Shown here: in pieces, positions 45,039-53,419 of the stretch
How positions within the stretch are numbered: position 1 is the stretch's first letter
How the letters are laid out: every line of letters starts with the position of its first letter
Assembly: GCF_947250775.1 (NCBI RefSeq)
Contig: NZ_OX366349.1
Coordinates: 434,001-498,000 of the forward strand
Length of the DNA stretch: 64,000 nucleotides
Source of the DNA: Wolbachia endosymbiont (group A) of Rhinocyllus conicus
GTDB taxonomy: Bacteria > Pseudomonadota > Alphaproteobacteria > Rickettsiales > Anaplasmataceae
Direction of reading: 5' to 3'
Notes under the pieces: model-generated
What the model was told of the DNA's origin: nothing
What the model saw: the letters and a program-made list of their open reading frames with translations, nothing else
Databases searched by the model: none
Translations under genes and position numbers: made by a program

Positions 45039-45520
45039 TGGAGGAAAAACCAGTAGATAAAAAGTGGCGCATAAAAAGAAGTACGGCAAGATTTCTTGCT
45101 GTACAAGTTGCTTATTCAAATATTTTTGTAGGTTACAACAAAAGCACTTTTAAATTGGAAAATTGTGAACTTAAGGACTACATAAGTAAGTTGAAAGATA
45201 TATTTGAATGTGAAGAATTTGAACATCAGTTCTTAGAAAACTTGTTATATAAGGTTATAAAAAGCAGTGAAGAATATGATAAAATAATAGAGTCTTACTT
45301 ACACCCAAGCTGGTCCCTTTCACGGTTAAATCTTATAAGCTTATCTATCTTGCGTGTTGCAATATGTGAGTTAGCTAATTGTGATACGCCAGTTCCAGTT
45401 GTCATTAATGAATATACTAACATTGCATCTGATTTACTTGATAAACCAAGCGAAATTGGTTTTATTAATGGGTTATTGGATAAGGCAAAAGATGCAGTTA
45501 AATTAAATAAAAATCCTTAG
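45038..45520 (+). CDS. nusB: Transcription antitermination factor NusB
   Basis: The 160-residue RNA-binding protein acts with NusE/S10 at boxA of rRNA operons. The Arg-rich start 'KRSTARFLAVQVAYSNIF' and the C-terminal 'SLSILRVAICELANCDTPVPVVINEYTNIASDL' are the family signature, all-helical. Start ATG overlaps the ribH stop by one base. The ribH-nusB order is common in bacteria. A bidirectional terminator follows after about 70 bases. Intact. Confidence 0.92.
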   Translation: MEEKPVDKKWRIKRSTARFLAVQVAYSNIFVGYNKSTFKLENCELKDYISKLKDIFECEEFEHQFLENLLYKVIKSSEEYDKIIESYLHPSWSLSRLNLISLSILRVAICELANCDTPVPVVINEYTNIASDLLDKPSEIGFINGLLDKAKDAVKLNKNP

Positions 45521-45591
45521 CAGCTTCTCACAACTATATAAAAGTTAAGGCAATTCCCGTAATAAATTTAAGTAACTGACATTAAAAAAAC

Positions 45592-45615
45592 GGTAGACTT
45601 AGTCTACCATTTTTA
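45592..45615. terminator. Bidirectional terminator between nusB and 45626 gene
   Basis: GGTAGAC-TTA-GTCTACC (45592-45608) with ATTTTTAT after it and AAAAAAA before it, so it can end transcription from both convergent units. Confidence 0.8.
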
Positions 45616-45625
45616 TTTCGCTTAA

Positions 45626-46162
45626 TTATTTATTTCTTCCGGTTTTCCCTTGCTCAGCTGCTGGTTTTTGCATAACTGTGCTTGGCATAAATGTAATGCT
45701 TAATTCCTTAGGATACTGATCCTCTAAGCCTAAACCTAATGTTTCCAATTGCTTACTTCTATCATTTATTGAAACATATTTACCCTCACCATCTTTCACG
45801 TCTAGTGAAGACACACGGAAGAGATAAGTGCTGCCAAGCAAAATCGGATGATCATTATCTTTGTACTTGACGTGACCATCAAGGGTAATACGGTATACTT
45901 CACCTTTTGAGTTGACACAATCTATACGATGTTTGTCATCTACTTTATAATTCTCTTCAATAAACTTACTATCTTCGCTTAATACTTGTAGCACTAGATG
46001 TGCATAATCACTACTAACACTGAGCTTCCAAGCTTTCAACTCAGATATTTCGTTATTTTTGCTGATGGCATATACTGCTAAACAAATCAGTGCAACAGCA
46101 ACAAATGCTAAAACACTCATTCCAAGTGGTGTAGCTGCAAAAGCTGCAAGTGGAGCTAGCAT
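45626..46162 (-). CDS. Membrane protein of unknown function
   Basis: The 178-residue protein starts MLAPLAAFAATPLGMSVLAF and has one strong membrane helix (residues 10-32, 'SVLAFVAVALICLAVYAI'), then a soluble domain of about 130 residues ('AWKLSVSSDYAHLVLQVLSED', 'ILLGSTYLFRVSSLDVKDGEGKYVSI') and a basic, Gln/Lys-rich tail. No family is recognised. The frame upstream is open through TAA 46169-46171 into a 44-residue hydrophobic ORF, so the native protein may once have been longer with two helices. The start at 46162 has no strong ribosome binding site. Confidence 0.6.
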   Translation of the reverse strand: MLAPLAAFAATPLGMSVLAFVAVALICLAVYAISKNNEISELKAWKLSVSSDYAHLVLQVLSEDSKFIEENYKVDDKHRIDCVNSKGEVYRITLDGHVKYKDNDHPILLGSTYLFRVSSLDVKDGEGKYVSINDRSKQLETLGLGLEDQYPKELSITFMPSTVMQKPAAEQGKTGRNK

Positions 46163-46168
46163 GGAAGT

Positions 46169-46303
46169 TTAAGACACCCAATATGGTGCTGAAAGTGCTA
46201 CTGCTGCGCCTATGACATACAAAGAAGTAAGTGCAACAAGTGCAGTGTTTGTTTTGTGGAACTGACCTCGATGATTTTTGAAAGTTAGCATAAACGACCT
46301 CAT
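46169..46303 (-). CDS. 44-residue hydrophobic ORF in frame with the next gene
   Basis: ATG 46303 reads MRSFMLTFKNHRGQFHKTN, then a membrane helix ('TALVALTSLYVIGAAVALSA') and stops with TAA at 46169. The downstream gene begins 2 codons later in the same frame. It is either a separate tiny membrane protein or the N-terminus of the 45626-46162 gene cut off by a nonsense change. Confidence 0.5.
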   Translation of the reverse strand: MRSFMLTFKNHRGQFHKTNTALVALTSLYVIGAAVALSAPYWVS

Positions 46304-46369
46304 TTAATAAAATATTAATATGCTTAAATTGTATATAAAAGAACTGTCATAGTCAAGCTTTTTCGCAAA

Positions 46370-46831
46370 TTACCTGCCACTTGAGCCAAAGCCCCCTGCA
46401 TTGCGACCGGTTTCTTCTGTGCAGAATTCTTCTCTGTCATCCCAAATTACCTGAGATACAGGAGAAATAAGGATTTGTGCAATTCTATCTCCTCTTTTTA
46501 TCTCATACGACTGATTACTTAGATTAATTAGGCAAATCTTCACCTCACCTCGATAATCAGAGTCTATAGTGCCCGGAGAATTTAAGACAGTGATTCCATG
46601 TTTTGCAGCAAGACCAGAACGTGGGCGGATTTGCCCCTCAAAACCGTTTGGTATTGCAATCACAATTCCAGTTGGAACAAGTAATCTCTCAAGTGGATTT
46701 AAAACAGCAGAGTCATTCAATGCAGCATAAAGATCCATACCAGCACTCTGCGTAGTTGCATAACATGGAAGAGACAAGTCTTCTCCGTGTGATAATCTTT
46801 TTATTTCTACTTTAATTGTACTTCTTTGCAC
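46370..46831 (-). CDS. dut: dUTP diphosphatase
   Basis: The 153-residue enzyme cleaves dUTP to dUMP, keeping uracil out of DNA and feeding thymidylate synthesis. All five trimeric dUTPase motifs are visible: 'QSAGMDLYAAL', 'RPRSGLAAKHGI', 'LNSPGTIDSDYRGEVKI', 'RGDRIAQILISP' and the C-terminal P-loop-like 'TGRNAGGFGSSGR'. Length is normal. The start at 46831 precedes MQRSTIKVEIKRL. It stands between a hypothetical gene and ygfZ on the same strand. Intact. Confidence 0.95.
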   Translation of the reverse strand: MQRSTIKVEIKRLSHGEDLSLPCYATTQSAGMDLYAALNDSAVLNPLERLLVPTGIVIAIPNGFEGQIRPRSGLAAKHGITVLNSPGTIDSDYRGEVKICLINLSNQSYEIKRGDRIAQILISPVSQVIWDDREEFCTEETGRNAGGFGSSGR

Positions 46832-46980
46832 TCCAATTTACCAACTATGAAGGTTCAATTATAGCATGTAAATTGTATCTGCAAAAGTAATAAATGTTAC
46901 ATCGTAAATGATGTCATTCTAGTGCGTGACGCTAGGCCATAAAATAAGTTTTTCGTTTCTATATGCGCTACCTTAAGACT

Positions 46981-47787
46981 TTAATTATACAACGTCTTAA
47001 CGCACTTAACCCCATCGACATATAAATTTGCATGACTTTTTTGAGTATTAAGCAATGCAAGTCCAATGTTGTCTACACTAGAGCGCAGTTCCCCTATTTC
47101 CTCATTATTTTCATTTGTCACTTTAGTGCCAATATCTGGAAGTGCGTTATCCCCCTCAACAGGATAAAGTTTTCTTCTGAATATTTCTTGTCTGCTCATT
47201 CGATTTACGACTTCCTGACCTATATAACACCCCTTATTAAAGCTTATACCGTTTGCCTTATCGATTAAATATTGCAATGGGAACGATGAATTTTGTACCA
47301 TATCTTTTGCTCCATCTGGGACAAGGTTTTTAATTCTAACTTTTTCATACTGAATAAAATCTCCAACCGGTTCTTTTATTTCATCTTTATGTATGATCCT
47401 CATTCCTAGCAGCTTGTGCCTTGGATCTTGAAAAATAACTTGTGACTTACTACTACACTCCGCCAACTTAGTATCAAACAAAACTCCAACCTTATATAGT
47501 GCACTAATGTCTTTAATTTTCACTCTCAAATAAGTTTTAAGTAAATCTAGTTTCTCGATTATTTGCTGTAAGTGCACATTTTCGCACTCTAAGAAAATAT
47601 ATCTACCATATTCAATAAGAAAAAAATCATATAGGTATTTTCCCTGAGGGCTAAGCAATAAAGAGTAAATAGCTTTTTGGCTATCTAGCTTATTAATATC
47701 ATTGGTTATAATGCCCTGCAGAAAATCTCTAGTGTCAGGCCCATATAGCACTATCACACCACGACTTAAGAATGGTATATAACTCAT
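46981..47787 (-). CDS. ygfZ: Folate-binding YgfZ/GcvT-like protein
   Basis: The 268-residue protein belongs to the YgfZ (IBA57-like) family, which uses folate to help assemble or repair [4Fe-4S] clusters. The diagnostic motif 'NKGCYIGQEVVNRM' contains the conserved Cys. The N-terminal 'FLQGIITNDINKL' and 'YLYDFFLIE' fit the GcvT fold. It fits with Mrp at 28.5 kb in iron-sulfur metabolism, though not adjacent. Intact; divergent from groES. Confidence 0.9.
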   Translation of the reverse strand: MSYIPFLSRGVIVLYGPDTRDFLQGIITNDINKLDSQKAIYSLLLSPQGKYLYDFFLIEYGRYIFLECENVHLQQIIEKLDLLKTYLRVKIKDISALYKVGVLFDTKLAECSSKSQVIFQDPRHKLLGMRIIHKDEIKEPVGDFIQYEKVRIKNLVPDGAKDMVQNSSFPLQYLIDKANGISFNKGCYIGQEVVNRMSRQEIFRRKLYPVEGDNALPDIGTKVTNENNEEIGELRSSVDNIGLALLNTQKSHANLYVDGVKCVKTLYN

Positions 47788-47896
47788 GAAATCTCTATAA
47801 ATAAACCTAAATTTTATTATATAACATTAGGCTCTTTTAGAAACTGCTTTTGGCGTGCATATTTTATATGGTGTGCATATTTTACAAGCTCCAGCC

Positions 47897-47926
47897 CTTG
47901 AAATCTAACTTACGAGTATATATATA
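47897..47926 (+). promoter_or_regulatory. Candidate heat-shock promoter of groES-groEL
   Basis: CCCTTGAAA (47895-47903) matches the sigma-32 -35 consensus CTTGAAA, with an AT-rich -10 region TATATATA (47917-47926) 13 bases on. It lies about 40 bases before groES. Upstream, GTGCATATTTTA occurs twice (about 47855 and 47872). Promoter activity is inferred. Confidence 0.5.
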
Positions 47927-47960
47927 AAATTATAGGTTAATTTGTTGAGAGGAAAAGCAA

Positions 47961-48251
47961 ATGTCAAGTATAAGTTTAAATGTATTGGATGATAGCGTGC
48001 TGATCAAGCCTATTAGCGAGGAAAAGCAGGGTGGAATTATGCTTCCATCAAGTGCTGAAAAGAAACCTACTAAAGGTGAAATTGTAGCAACTGGTGAAGG
48101 TTCACGCAACTCAAATGGCGAACGCATAGCTTTAACTGTAAAGGCTGGTGATAAAGTGTTCTATCGTCAATGGGCTGGTACAGAAATAGAACATAATGAT
48201 GAAAAGCTTATCGTGATGAAAGAGTCCGATATACTTGCTGTCATTAAATAG
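47961..48251 (+). CDS. groES: Co-chaperonin GroES
   Basis: The 96-residue subunit forms the heptameric lid of GroEL. Typical motifs are 'NVLDDSVLIKPI', the mobile loop 'EEKQGGIMLPSSAEKKPTKGEIVATG', and 'GDKVFYRQWAGTEI' with 'KESDILAVI' at the end. GAGAGGA precedes the ATG. It is the first gene of the groES-groEL operon, with groEL 100 bases downstream. Intact. Confidence 0.97.
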   Translation: MSSISLNVLDDSVLIKPISEEKQGGIMLPSSAEKKPTKGEIVATGEGSRNSNGERIALTVKAGDKVFYRQWAGTEIEHNDEKLIVMKESDILAVIK

Positions 48252-48351
48252 CAGTCTTTATTTTACTAAATTGAAACAAAGCGCAACATGGCGCATTGTA
48301 AATGGTTTTATTATAGTTTTCTAAATTTTTTATTAACAAGAGGTGATAAAA

Positions 48352-50001
48352 ATGACTAATGTAGTAGTATCAGGTGAGCAGTTACAAGAAGCCTTTCGTG
48401 AAGTCGCAGCAATAGTGGATTCAACGGTAGCAATAACTGCGGGACCTAGGGGAAAAACAGTAGGGATTAATAAGCCCTATGGAGCACCAGAAATTACAAA
48501 AGATGGTTATAAGGTGATGAAGGGTATCAAGCCTGAAAAACCACTAAATGCTGCAATAGCAAGCATCTTTGCCCAAAGTTGTTCTCAATGTAACGACAAA
48601 GTTGGTGATGGTACAACAACGTGCTCAATATTAACTAGCAGCATGATCATGGAAGCTTCAAAATCAATTGCTGCTGGAAACGATCGTGCTGGTATTAAAA
48701 ACGGAATACAGAAGGCAAAAGATGTAATATTAAAGGAAATTGCATCAATGTCTCGTACAATTTCTCTAGAGAAAATGGATGAAGTAGCGCAAGTTGCGAT
48801 AATCTCTGCAAATGGTGATAAGGATATAGGTAACAGTATCGCTGATTCCGTGAAAAAAGTTGGAAAAGAGGGTGTAATCACTGTTGAAGAAAGTAAAGGT
48901 TCAAAAGAGTTAGAAGTTGAGCTGACTACTGGCATGCAATTTGATCGCGGTTATCTCTCTCCGTATTTTATTACAAATAATGAAAAAATGATCGTGGAGC
49001 TTGATAATCCTTATCTATTAATTACAGAGAAAAAATTAAATATTATTCAACCTTTACTTCCTATTCTTGAAGCTGTTGTTAAATCTGGTAAACCTTTGGT
49101 TATTATTGCAGAGGATATCGAAGGTGAAGCATTAAGCACTTTAGTTATCAATAAATTGCGTGGTGGTTTAAAAGTTGCTGCAGTAAAAGCTCCAGGTTTT
49201 GGTGACAGAAGAAAGGAAATGCTCGAAGATATAGCAACTTTGACTGGTGCTAAGTACGTCATAAAAGATGAACTTGGAATCAAGATGGAAGATCTGACAC
49301 TTGATGATCTTGGTACTGCTAAAAATGTTAAAATTACTAAAGATAATACCACAGTTGTCAGCGAAAATAGCGATTCTGACAGTGTGAAAGCTAGAATCGA
49401 GCAGATCAAATCTCAAATTGAAACTTCAACTTCTGATTATGATAAAGAAAAGCTAAGAGAACGTTTAGCGAAATTATCAGGTGGTGTTGCTGTGCTAAAA
49501 GTTGGTGGAGCAACTGAAGTGGAAGTTAAAGAACGTAGAGATAGAGTTGAAGATGCGCTGCATGCAACAAGAGCTGCAATTGAAGAAGGCATAGTTCCAG
49601 GTGGTGGAGTTGCACTTCTTTATGCTTCATCTGTTCTCGACAAATTAAAAGGTGCAAGTGACGAAGAGCAAATAGGCATAAACATTATCAAGAAAGTTCT
49701 CAGTGCTCCAATTAGAAGGTTAGTTAAAAATGCTGGTCTTGAATCTGCTGTTATCATTGACTATTTGATTAAGCAGAATGATAAAGAGCTTATATACAAC
49801 GTTGAGGCTATGAATTACGCTAATGCATTTACAGCTGGTGTGATTGATCCAGCAAAAGTGGTGCGTATTGCTTTTGAAACAGCGATATCTGTTGCGAGTG
49901 TGCTGATTACTACTGAATCTATGATAGTTGATGTACCAAGCAAAGAAAATGCTTCATCTCCTATGGGCGCAGGAGAAATGGGTGGCATGGGTGGATTCTA
50001 A
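48352..50001 (+). CDS. groEL: Chaperonin GroEL (Hsp60)
   Basis: ATG 48352 (MTNVVVSGEQLQEA), preceded by AGAGGTGA, gives 549 residues; a GTG three codons earlier is less likely. The ATP site is 'VAITAGPRGKTVGI' and 'KVGDGTTTCSIL'; the hinge and apical domain signature 'ALHATRAAIEEGIVPGGGVALLYA' and the C-terminal 'MGGMGGF' tail are present. GroEL is among the most abundant Wolbachia proteins. Intact, second gene of the heat-shock operon, followed by a perfect hairpin. Confidence 0.97.
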   Translation: MTNVVVSGEQLQEAFREVAAIVDSTVAITAGPRGKTVGINKPYGAPEITKDGYKVMKGIKPEKPLNAAIASIFAQSCSQCNDKVGDGTTTCSILTSSMIMEASKSIAAGNDRAGIKNGIQKAKDVILKEIASMSRTISLEKMDEVAQVAIISANGDKDIGNSIADSVKKVGKEGVITVEESKGSKELEVELTTGMQFDRGYLSPYFITNNEKMIVELDNPYLLITEKKLNIIQPLLPILEAVVKSGKPLVIIAEDIEGEALSTLVINKLRGGLKVAAVKAPGFGDRRKEMLEDIATLTGAKYVIKDELGIKMEDLTLDDLGTAKNVKITKDNTTVVSENSDSDSVKARIEQIKSQIETSTSDYDKEKLRERLAKLSGGVAVLKVGGATEVEVKERRDRVEDALHATRAAIEEGIVPGGGVALLYASSVLDKLKGASDEEQIGINIIKKVLSAPIRRLVKNAGLESAVIIDYLIKQNDKELIYNVEAMNYANAFTAGVIDPAKVVRIAFETAISVASVLITTESMIVDVPSKENASSPMGAGEMGGMGGF

Positions 50002-50012
50002 GTAGAGTGAAG

Positions 50013-50034
50013 CCGTGGAGCAATTGCTCCACGG
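50013..50034 (+). terminator. Perfect palindrome after groEL
   Basis: CCGTGGAGCA / TGCTCCACGG with ATTG... at the centre form a 22-bp perfect palindrome 12 bases after the groEL stop. No long T-run follows (TAGTTCCAAAAAA), so termination efficiency is uncertain; it may also protect the mRNA 3' end. Confidence 0.55.
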
Positions 50035-50416
50035 TAGTTCCAAAAAATCTCACATTTTACTATTCGTTAAAGGTAATACGTTTGGTGCAGAAAGGCACTA
50101 CTGTTTGCATCCGTTTCACTCTTTTATATTATGGTTGTCTATAGCTAACCCAAGAAAGGTTTTCCTACGTCATACCGCCGCGGATAGATTCCGCTAACAA
50201 GTAGCGGAATGACGAATTTTTGTTTTTCAAATTGTCGGTAAATCTAAGTCAGTTTAGCTATATGTGTTTTCCACAATGACTTATTCTTTTCACCCATTTA
50301 TATTACAGTTGTATATATTAGAATAATGCTATATTAATAAATAATCTATATAATGCTATTAAATATAACACTTAAAATCTAAATCACTTTCTCTATAAAA
50401 GGAGAAATTTGCCTTA
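50035..50416 (+). other. Intergenic space groEL to DsbD-like gene
   Basis: No gene is seen. A CATACCGC...CCGCTAACAAGTAGCGGAATGACG palindrome of the window-wide family lies at 50168-50215. The last 120 bases are very AT-rich and probably hold the promoter of the next gene. Confidence 0.5.
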
Positions 50417-50920
50417 ATGAAAATACATATATATTTAATATTGTTTTTATTTTTTTCTTGCACCCAACTATATGCTGACGAGGAAATTGCAAAATTTGAT
50501 TTACTTATTGGCGAGATAAATGAAGCAAACCTCACTCTTAAAGGTGCAATAAAGGTTACAGTAGAACCAGGCTGGCACATATATTATAAAGATCCTGGAG
50601 ATTTCGGTCTTCCCACTTCTTTTGATTGTAAGGGTAACACATTAAACATAGATATTTACTGGCCTACTCCAAAGGAACATAGAGATAAAGTAGGAAGAGA
50701 GATATTTATCAGTAACGTATATAAGGATATGGTATTATTTCCCTTTAAGATGAATGTGTTTTCAAATCAAGGGTATATTGACCTTAACTTCCATATAAAT
50801 TATGCGATATGTAAAGATAGGTGCATCCCTAAAAATGTTGAGATAAAAACCAGGCAACCACTAAAGGATTTTATAGATTCTGATATCAGTAAACTCATAA
50901 ATGAGTGGTATGAAAAATAG
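50417..50920 (+). CDS. Secreted DsbD alpha-domain-like protein
   Basis: The 167-residue protein has a signal peptide (MKIHIYLILFLFFSCTQLYA) and one domain like the N-terminal periplasmic domain of DsbD/ScsB: 'VTVEPGWHIYYKDPGDFGLPTSFDC' and the redox pair 'YAICKDRCIPKNVEI' (CxxxxC spacing). In DsbD this domain passes electrons from the membrane part to periplasmic partners. Here it is alone, without the eight-helix CcdA-like part or the thioredoxin domain. It may work with a separate CcdA and with cytochrome c maturation (ccmF in this window). Intact. Confidence 0.78.
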   Translation: MKIHIYLILFLFFSCTQLYADEEIAKFDLLIGEINEANLTLKGAIKVTVEPGWHIYYKDPGDFGLPTSFDCKGNTLNIDIYWPTPKEHRDKVGREIFISNVYKDMVLFPFKMNVFSNQGYIDLNFHINYAICKDRCIPKNVEIKTRQPLKDFIDSDISKLINEWYEK

Positions 50921-50925
50921 AGTTC

Positions 50926-51078
50926 TCAGGGGGCGAGTAAGGCAGTGATAATTACGCAATAGTTTAAAAATGTTATTCCTGCTAATTTTTGAACAGATTG
51001 TTTAGTGGCTTTAGTTAGTTCAATAAGGTGTTGTGAAATTTCTGGATCGAAGGTTACATTAACCCTTGAATCTACCAT
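50926..51078 (-). CDS. Small ribbon-helix-helix-like protein, possibly a remnant
   Basis: ATG 51078 gives 50 residues starting MVDSRVNVTFDPEISQHLIE, then LTKATKQSVQKLAG and a hydrophobic end. The 'RVNVTFDPEISQHLIELTKATKQSVQKLA' pattern (strand, then two helices) resembles CopG/Arc-type DNA-binding antitoxins. The frame is open upstream to about 51108 without a better start. No toxin gene is next to it. It ends 6 bases from the stop of the convergent DsbD-like gene. It could be a surviving antitoxin or a fragment. Confidence 0.35.
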   Translation of the reverse strand: MVDSRVNVTFDPEISQHLIELTKATKQSVQKLAGITFLNYCVIITALLAP

Positions 51079-51272
51079 AAAATTTGCCAATAATTGTACA
51101 GCATTTTCCTGAATTTTTCAATAAAGAATTTACAGATCAAATAATAAAAGGCATGAGTTTTTTCAAAAGGTATCATAAAGCTATATCTCTGAAAAGTAAT
51201 TATATAAGTATTAGTATAATATTAATACTTATATGTTAAAATTATGTTAATTTTTTAATTAAGGAGTATATT

Positions 51273-51548
51273 ATGGTAAAATCTACACAAAACTTGCCTT
51301 CATTGGAATGGAAGGGAGTCAATCCACATCACGATTGCCACAGAGCATGTGAACGAGATTCATGGACTTCGGTCACTGAGGCACTATGCAAACACAAGTG
51401 TGATTTGTTTGTGAGGTCCCCATCTCATTCACAAACACCAACGCTTAGTGAGAAATTAGCAGCTAGTGCAAATAATCTCCTTGATGAGAGCTTAAAATTA
51501 TCATCTATGGCAGATGAAATACACGCTCAAGATCCAATGTATCTTTAA
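51273..51548 (+). CDS. Small cysteine-containing protein of unknown function
   Basis: The 91-residue protein starts MVKSTQNLPSLEWKGVNPHH and has four Cys in 'DCHRACERDSW' and 'ALCKHKCDLF' (CxxxC ... CxxxC), a spacing suitable for two disulfides in a helical hairpin (as in CX3C twin motifs) or for metal binding. The second half is a soluble helix. There is no signal peptide. It has a strong AAGGAG ribosome binding site, an AT-rich promoter region with a palindrome, and its own intrinsic terminator, so it appears to be a well-expressed single-gene unit. No function is assigned. Confidence 0.7.
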   Translation: MVKSTQNLPSLEWKGVNPHHDCHRACERDSWTSVTEALCKHKCDLFVRSPSHSQTPTLSEKLAASANNLLDESLKLSSMADEIHAQDPMYL

Positions 51549-51560
51549 TCACAACAAGAA

Positions 51561-51588
51561 AAGAAGATATTCAATATCTTCTTTTTTT
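51561..51588 (+). terminator. Intrinsic terminator of the small cysteine protein gene
   Basis: AAGAAGATATT-C-AATATCTTCTT followed by TTTTT, starting 12 bases after the stop. Stem of about 10 bp with a T-run, a classic rho-independent terminator. Confidence 0.9.
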
Positions 51589-51965
51589 AATACGATTACT
51601 TCGATGCTAGCTACTTGATTCTTGCCAAGGGTTCTAAGGCATCCACATTAACCTATAGACTTTGTATAGTTCTCAACTGACGTTAAATTCTGGGTAAAAT
51701 TATGTAAAGGGCAATTCTGCCCTTATATATCATTGCGAACAGAGCGTAGAAAGAAGCGGAAAAATACTCTGTGGAGTTTGACACTGACTTTGACTAAAAA
51801 CTGAGTATGAGAGCAGCTAGTATTGTGTTAAAATAAAAATTTTTGATACGGAAAACTGGTTCTAGTATCAGCTGCTTGGATAACAGAAACGAAGTCATAC
51901 ATAGAAAATAGGTTAGGTATTCTCAATTTTTGTTGTATACTTAAATAAAAATCTCACTTTTACAG
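51589..51965 (+). other. Intergenic space before the AGCS transporter
   Basis: No gene is seen in about 375 bases. It contains a short piece of the GGTTCTAGTATCAGCTGCTTGGA type repeat (51857-51885), related to the ATCCCAGTG/CAGCTACTT repeats elsewhere. The final AT-rich stretch probably holds a promoter. Confidence 0.4.
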
Positions 51966-53300
51966 ATGGATACAGTAAAGTTTGTTTTATTACTGCCAAC
52001 AATATTACTCATGCTAGTTGCTGGTGTTTACCTATCGGTTAAACTAAAATGGCTACAGATATTTAGATTGCCGTACGCCCTTTCACTCATTGGAGTTAAA
52101 AGAGGGGAAAATAAATTTTCTTCTATAGCCGCCCTGTTTACAATCTTAGGGGGAAATTTAGGAGTAGGAAACATTTCAGGAACTGCTGTTGCTCTAAAAA
52201 CCGGAGGACCGGGCTCTATTTTATGGATGGCAATAATTATTGTTATCACTTCTGTGATAAAATATGTCACTTGTTATCTAAGTATAAAAACCAGAAAGGA
52301 AAAGAACGGACGGTTTATAGGTGGCCCTGTAGCCTACATGGCTGATGCATTTAATTCTAGGAAAGCTACAATTGTGTTTCTGGTTGTTATGATGATGGTT
52401 TCAATAACAGCTGGTAACCTTGTTCAGGTAAATTCTCTATCAATACCACTTAACATGATAGATGTGCCTGTAGTCATTGGTGGCATTGTAATGGCCATAA
52501 TATTTTTTGTTGTTGCAGTTCTCAGCTTAAAAAAAATTAAAATTTTTATATCGGCTATGATACCGATAATGACGGTAAGTTACCTCATACTTTGCGGTAT
52601 CATATTATTTAAGTTTAGTGAAAATATCCCTCCTTCTCTAAAATTAATAACAAGCAATTTTTTGACAGCTAGTAGCTTTAACTCTGGTTTATCTCTAGGT
52701 TTGATTTTAGAAATGTTGACTATTATTCAAGTCGGAACTTTGCGAGGTATTTTTGCAACAGATATAGGGCTTGGCCTCGAAGGAGTCGTACATTCTTCAA
52801 TTGTTCCTAAGAAAAATAATAATAAATTTATTATTGAGCAGAGTCTAATTACAATAATATCGCCTTTTATAGTTGCATTTATAGTGTTTATTACAACAAT
52901 GGTACTGCTTGTCACAGATTCTTGGGTCACCGATTTAGAGAGTACTAACATGTGCATATTTGCTTTTAGAAAAGCTATGAATTGGCCCTATATTGACTAT
53001 TTAATTATGGCCATAATGTTTTGTTTTGCCTTTACTACTATTTTTACTTGGTTTTTTTGCTCAAAACAGACAATACGCTATGTGTCTATGGATAATAAAT
53101 ACACTAAAATCTGGATTGTAATTTTTACCATGATCATTCCGCTTGGTGCGATAGGTAAAGTCCGGTTGCTATGGGATGTCGCTGATATCTCGATTGCTGC
53201 TTTGTTGTTTATCAACATACTTGCTATACTCAAGCTAACTTCTAAAGATCCAGAAGTATTCACTATGAGCAACAGATATTTAAAATTAGGCGCCAACTAA
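51966..53300 (+). CDS. Alanine/sodium symporter (AGCS family)
   Basis: The 444-residue inner-membrane protein has about ten membrane helices and the AGCS signatures 'AALFTILGGNLGVGNISGTAVALKTGGPGSILWM' and 'FIGGPVAYMADAF', followed by 'GIFATDIGLGLEGVVHSS'. It probably imports alanine or glycine with Na+ from the host; this supplies amino acids in an endosymbiont with poor amino acid synthesis. Length is normal. It is a single gene before the large repeat protein. Intact. Confidence 0.88.
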   Translation: MDTVKFVLLLPTILLMLVAGVYLSVKLKWLQIFRLPYALSLIGVKRGENKFSSIAALFTILGGNLGVGNISGTAVALKTGGPGSILWMAIIIVITSVIKYVTCYLSIKTRKEKNGRFIGGPVAYMADAFNSRKATIVFLVVMMMVSITAGNLVQVNSLSIPLNMIDVPVVIGGIVMAIIFFVVAVLSLKKIKIFISAMIPIMTVSYLILCGIILFKFSENIPPSLKLITSNFLTASSFNSGLSLGLILEMLTIIQVGTLRGIFATDIGLGLEGVVHSSIVPKKNNNKFIIEQSLITIISPFIVAFIVFITTMVLLVTDSWVTDLESTNMCIFAFRKAMNWPYIDYLIMAIMFCFAFTTIFTWFFCSKQTIRYVSMDNKYTKIWIVIFTMIIPLGAIGKVRLLWDVADISIAALLFINILAILKLTSKDPEVFTMSNRYLKLGAN

Positions 53301-53419
53301 AAGTTGCCATCTGAGTAACAACACAACCTTCCTTAATAAAAATTCAACCAATGCTCGTGATAATTATATTAGCTAGTATTAGCTAGAACTAAAGGCAGAG
53401 GGTTATTAGTGAGGGGTAT

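Noticed and set aside
48585..49416. Minus-strand ORFs inside groEL
   Set aside because: Shadows of groEL in other frames, with no ribosome binding site and low-complexity composition.
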